Shown here piece by piece: positions 4,788-7,170 of a stretch of 7,170 nt of DNA; the stretch's first letter is position 1, and each line of letters begins with the position of its first letter. The translations under genes and the position numbers were made by a program. The notes beneath the pieces are model-generated. The model was not told the DNA's origin and did no database searches. It saw nothing but the letters and a program-made list of their open reading frames with translations. Location of the stretch: contig CAZYGK010000152.1 of the NCBI GenBank assembly GCA_964647355.1, positions 1 to 7,170 on the forward strand, given 5' to 3'. This DNA comes from SZUA-430 sp964647355 (GTDB lineage: Bacteria > Pseudomonadota > Alphaproteobacteria > Micropepsales > Micropepsaceae).

Positions 4788-5533
4788 AGCACGGTCAGCA
4801 TCGCGGCCACCAACGGGTGGCGCACGATATCTCTATCTTCGAGTCTGATCACCGCGATGTCGTCGAGCGTGCTTAAACGGTCGGCGATTTGGCCGAGGCC
4901 GCTCATGCCCGGCAACAGGTCGGTTTGATCGGGATCGCCCGTCATCACCATCGTCGACTGCCAACCCAAGCGCGTCAGCAACATCTTCAGCTGCCCGTAG
5001 GTGCAGTTCTGCGCCTCATCGATGACAATGAAGGCGTTGTTCAACGTGCGGCCGCGCATGTAGGCCACCGGTGCGATTTCGATCACGCTTTCGGCCAAAT
5101 ATGCCTTCAAGCGCTTGTTGCCGAGCCGGTCGGATAGACAGTCGTAGAGCGGGCGCAGGTAGGGTGCGAGCTTGTCTTCGAGCGCGCCGGGCAGGAAGCC
5201 CAGGCTTTCGCCGGCTTCCACCGCGGGCCGCGAGAGGATGATGCGCGAGACCTTGCCGTCCTCTAGTGCCTCGACGGCTTTTGCGATCGCAAGGAACGTC
5301 TTGCCGGTGCCGGCGGGGCCGGCGGCGACAACGAGGTTGCGCTTGTCGATTGCCTCCAAAAGTTTGCGCTGGTTGTCGGAGCAAGGCTTGACGTGACGTA
5401 CATAGGCGCGTTCGCCATTGCTCCGGTCGCGATCGAGCGGCGACCAGGACTCCCGGCCGGAAAAGAGTGCACGGACTTTGCTGTGTTCCTGGTGATCTTC
5501 ACGCATGCGGCGGCGGGCGGCACGTTTACCCAT
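4784..5533 (-). CDS. phoH: PhoH family ATPase
   Basis: The 249-residue cytosolic P-loop NTPase resembles E. coli PhoH in architecture. It starts with a basic MGKRAARRR-type N-terminus and a linker, followed by the ATPase domain. Walker A GPAGTGKT is at residues 72-79, followed by the family blocks ILSRPAVEAGESLGFLPG and IAPVAYMRGRTLNN. Walker B VIDEAQN is near 170-176, the sensor TGDPDQTDL is near 198-206, and a C-terminal DIVRHPLV supplies a candidate arginine finger. PhoH proteins are linked to phosphate starvation in some bacteria and to RNA metabolism; the exact substrate is not settled. ATG 5533 is chosen because GAGGGGAG lies about eight bases upstream; an upstream in-frame start at 5578 has no comparable site. 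The stop overlaps the convergent gene by four bases (CTAG). No complete Pho box is visible upstream. Many alphaproteobacteria also carry a longer PhoH-like paralogue near ybeY, which is not in this window. Confidence 0.95.
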   Translation of the reverse strand: MGKRAARRRMREDHQEHSKVRALFSGRESWSPLDRDRSNGERAYVRHVKPCSDNQRKLLEAIDKRNLVVAAGPAGTGKTFLAIAKAVEALEDGKVSRIILSRPAVEAGESLGFLPGALEDKLAPYLRPLYDCLSDRLGNKRLKAYLAESVIEIAPVAYMRGRTLNNAFIVIDEAQNCTYGQLKMLLTRLGWQSTMVMTGDPDQTDLLPGMSGLGQIADRLSTLDDIAVIRLEDRDIVRHPLVAAMLTVL

Positions 5534-5603
5534 AAGGCTCACTCCCCTCGAACGCGGAGGCGCCTGCGACAGCCGCATGCGCTTTCCTACACAAAACTGT
5601 CAT
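5526..5603 (-). CDS. Possible short upstream ORF overlapping the phoH start
   Basis: A 25-codon frame from ATG 5603 (begins MTVLCRKAHAAVAG) ends with TAA at 5528-5526, overlapping the phoH ATG within ATGGGTAA. The phoH ribosome binding site lies inside it, so it could couple translation to phoH. It has no Shine-Dalgarno of its own, and the peptide is unremarkable, so it may be chance. Confidence 0.22.
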   Translation of the reverse strand: MTVLCRKAHAAVAGASAFEGSEPYG

Positions 5604-5816
5604 GAAGATTTCGCGGCGTCGGGAGCGGGAGGCTGCGCGCGGGGTTGGTGCGCGACGCCTGCAACGGTCCAAAAGTGTTCCCACATCGGGCACTGGACGC
5701 AAAGTGACCCCTAACGAATCACGCGGCTGCAAATACCGTAGCGAGTTTCTAAGCCCGCGGGGGTAAACGAAAGATGACTGGTTCGCCGGTGTGGCCGGAA
5801 AGACTCAAAGCCTGTG
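5534..5816. other. Intergenic region upstream of phoH
   Basis: This is a 283-bp gap between the PAP2 stop and the phoH start, both minus strand. It holds the short overlapping frame described separately and a single CTGTCAT half-site (5597-5603) without its partner. Two similar motifs, AAAAGTGTTCCCAC (5671-5684) and AAAGTGACCCC (5701-5711), lie 29 bases apart (AAAGTG to AAAGTG), and CCCGCGGG is at 5755-5762. I see no convincing promoter, terminator or RNA gene. Transcription of phoH could start here or continue from the PAP2 gene. Confidence 0.4.
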
Positions 5817-6689
5817 TCACCAGCCGAGGCGCGTCAGGCGGAATAGAGCGGGTGCGATCGCCGTGACGTAGAGCGCAATCACGCTCATTTGCAGCGTTTG
5901 GGCGATCGATTTCAGGCTCGCCGCTTCCGCGACATCGCCCACGATCTTCAGGAGTACGAAGACGACGGCGACGCCCGCGACGGTCGCCAGGATCGCCACC
6001 GCCCAGTTGCCGTGGCGCTGGTAGTTGATCCAACGCTCCTCGATCAGCCGGCCGAGCCACCAGAAGAAGAGGAAGGCGGTGAGTGCGATCATCCCCTCGG
6101 GCATTTGTCCCGCGCGCGGCCAGAGGGCCCATGCGATCGGCGCAATGACGGCAAGCCCCAAGAGTTGGGCGGCCGGGTGCGCCTCTGTGATCATCGTTTC
6201 GCGCTCGAGACTCTTGAAGATGTAGATGCAGGCAAGGCCCAAGGCTGCACCGCCAAGCACGTCTTCCACATCGTGCACGCCCAAATAGATGCGCGAGAAG
6301 CACACGCCCACGGCCAGAACGGCTGCGACTGCCCAAGCCCATGGGCGCCTCACCTCCATTGCGAGGTAGAACCACATCGCGACCGCGATCTGCGCATGAC
6401 CGGAGGGGAAGCCGAACGAGTCGCCCACTCGACCGTCGAGCGCGAATGCGATGGGCGGGCGCGGGTCCATGAAGAGCTCTTTCAGGAACGTATTCGAGAG
6501 GCCGACGAGCCCGATCAACAGCGCGAGGCGAGTGAACAGCGCCTTGTCCCAGAGCCAATAGCCGAGCGGTAGCAGAACGAGGAAAAACGGGGTGTAGCCG
6601 GCGAGCGTAAAGGCGTTGAAGACGATCGTAGCGGCATCCGAGCGGAGCGGCGGGACCCAGGAGATGTCGTGGAGGAGTTGATCGAGCAT
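5817..6689 (-). CDS. PAP2-family membrane phosphatase
   Basis: The 290-residue polytopic membrane protein carries all three signature motifs of the PAP2 (type 2 phosphatidic acid phosphatase) superfamily. These are K-x6-RP with K70 and R77 (KELFMDPRP), PSGH at 95-98, and SR-x5-H-x3-D with R133, H139 and D143 (SRIYLGVHDVED). H139 is the expected phosphate-accepting nucleophile and H98 the general acid. Such enzymes dephosphorylate lipid phosphates or undecaprenyl diphosphate at the outer face of the inner membrane; the substrate here cannot be told. The core is followed by about 145 residues with several further helices, longer than minimal PAP2 enzymes. ATG 6689 (MLDQLLHDISW) is chosen as the first Met before the conserved part, but it lacks a clear Shine-Dalgarno. 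GTG at 6701 or 6737 or TTG at 6770 in the same frame would extend it. It is upstream of phoH on the same strand. Confidence 0.92.
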   Translation of the reverse strand: MLDQLLHDISWVPPLRSDAATIVFNAFTLAGYTPFFLVLLPLGYWLWDKALFTRLALLIGLVGLSNTFLKELFMDPRPPIAFALDGRVGDSFGFPSGHAQIAVAMWFYLAMEVRRPWAWAVAAVLAVGVCFSRIYLGVHDVEDVLGGAALGLACIYIFKSLERETMITEAHPAAQLLGLAVIAPIAWALWPRAGQMPEGMIALTAFLFFWWLGRLIEERWINYQRHGNWAVAILATVAGVAVVFVLLKIVGDVAEAASLKSIAQTLQMSVIALYVTAIAPALFRLTRLGW

Positions 6690-7063
6690 CAGGCGGGGGT
6701 ACACCAACGGGGTGCGGGCCGCCAAGCTGGCCTTCACGATCCGGCCGCCGTTGTGGCGGGAGTGGCACAAAATGGGTCAGATTCTGCTCATCGGAGCAGG
6801 TGTGCCCAGGGGCGGTGCCGTGTTGTCCCTACCGGTAGGCCACGCCGATTTTTACCTTAGCAAGGCATCACGGGGGCGCGTCCCACGACAACTCGGGGAC
6901 GCAGTAGCAGCCGGTGTTGCGACTTGTAGGACGTCGTGCGCGGGGGGCACAGGAGCGGCACGGATTTAGCTCACTGGCACAATTGTCTGGTCGCAGCGTG
7001 CGGTAGTCGCTAGCGTGCGGCCAACAATTGGACCCCAGACGGGGATCGGGTGGGTTAATCGCA
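6690..7063. other. Divergent non-coding region with palindromes and repeats
   Basis: This region lies between the PAP2 start and the secreted-protein gene, transcribed divergently. It contains a perfect 12-bp palindrome CCTACCGGTAGG (6828-6839) and a 7-bp GC-rich inverted repeat GCGTCCC/GGGACGC (6878-6884 and 6896-6902, 11-base loop). AGCGTGCGG is repeated at 6995-7003 and 7012-7020, flanked by ACAATTG at 6979-6985 and 7024-7030. Regulators of the two divergent genes could bind here, but I cannot assign a -35/-10 pair with confidence. I see no credible ORF in the part upstream of the longest PAP2 start (6771-7063). Confidence 0.45.
6979..7030 (+). repeat. Nested direct repeats before the secreted-protein gene
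   Basis: The order is ACAATTG, AGCGTGCGG, AGCGTGCGG, ACAATTG. The outer pair begins at 6979 and 7024, the inner pair at 6995 and 7012 (17 bases apart). The second outer copy ends 33 bases before the ATG at 7064. The symmetric order of two different repeated words close to a start codon suggests a regulator binding array; a short duplication is the alternative. Confidence 0.4.
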
Positions 7064-7170
7064 ATGGTCCAGTGGCGCTTTGCGGCACGGCTGATGTCGT
7101 GTGTATCGATTCTGGCCCTGGGGTCGGCGGGTGCGGCGGCGCACGGCGGCGGTTGCTTCGAGGTGACCGG
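7064..7170 (+). CDS. Secreted protein, N-terminal fragment
   Basis: Only the first 35 codons are in the window. They encode a textbook Sec signal peptide: a short basic region (MVQWRFAARL), a hydrophobic core (MSCVSILALG) and a small-residue stretch ending in AGAAA before HGGG, where signal peptidase I would cut. The mature part starts HGGGCFEVT, with a cysteine four to five residues after the cut. This does not fit a lipobox, because no L-x-x-C precedes it. The ribosome binding site is weak (GGGTGGG about ten bases upstream). The product is probably periplasmic or exported; family and length cannot be known from this fragment. Confidence 0.7.
   Translation, partial: MVQWRFAARLMSCVSILALGSAGAAAHGGGCFEVT

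Noticed and set aside
5597..5603. CTGTCAT, a half Pho box, upstream of phoH
   Set aside because: No second half-site is found 11 bases away on either side, and its orientation is opposite to phoH.
5749..6768. Long alternative minus-strand frame (339 codons) over the PAP2 gene
   Set aside because: It is composed of Arg, Pro, Gly and Ala-rich shadow sequence in another frame, while the PAP2 frame has all catalytic motifs.
6971..6990. Possible sigma-54 promoter (CTGGCAC) before the secreted-protein gene
   Set aside because: The -24 box fits, but the bases at the required -12 position read TG rather than GC at the fixed spacing.

Overview
The window is a GC-rich stretch of bacterial chromosome. 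The protein families point to an alphaproteobacterium: a DUF3126-type protein, a small three-helix membrane protein that resembles DUF6949, a short PhoH ATPase and a gamma-glutamylputrescine-oxidase-like flavoenzyme. Placement below class is a guess (Caulobacterales/Hyphomonadaceae or Hyphomicrobiales would fit). I see no rRNA, tRNA, CRISPR array, intact insertion sequence or phage gene. Genes are densely packed and often convergent, with little or no space between stop codons.

Layout from left to right. A four-helix inner-membrane protein of unknown function (4-513, +) runs into the 3' side of a tiny minus-strand gene (530-607). That gene encodes a 25-residue peptide with an almost ideal Shine-Dalgarno sequence and its own strong intrinsic terminator. 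Upstream of the microgene on the same strand is a FAD-dependent amine oxidoreductase of the PuuB/DAO type (688-1968). A short divergent intergenic region rich in inverted repeats separates it from a two-gene plus-strand unit: a 261-residue soluble protein I do not recognise (2058-2843) and a DUF3126 protein (2873-3106). The DUF3126 stop codon directly abuts the stop codon of a minus-strand, single-helix anchored periplasmic protein (3107-3847).

A 232-bp region with potential alternative hairpins leads into two small plus-strand membrane proteins (4080-4391 and 4497-4787). The second shares a CTAG stop overlap with a minus-strand phoH-type ATPase gene (4784-5533). Upstream of phoH on the same strand, after a 283-bp gap, lies a PAP2-family membrane phosphatase (5817-6689). 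A long non-coding region with several palindromes and direct repeats follows, and the window ends inside the start of a secreted protein (7064 onward, +).

There is no single pathway here: the genes look like an ordinary mix of core and envelope-associated functions. The least ordinary element is the microgene at 530-607. Its mRNA would pair with 16 consecutive bases of the usual 3' end of 16S rRNA, and its terminator is embedded in the coding end of the convergent neighbour. Secondary points of interest are the alternative-hairpin leader at 3971-4061 and the nested inverted repeats at 1977-2033. Family assignments were made by eye from motifs, and no database search was run.
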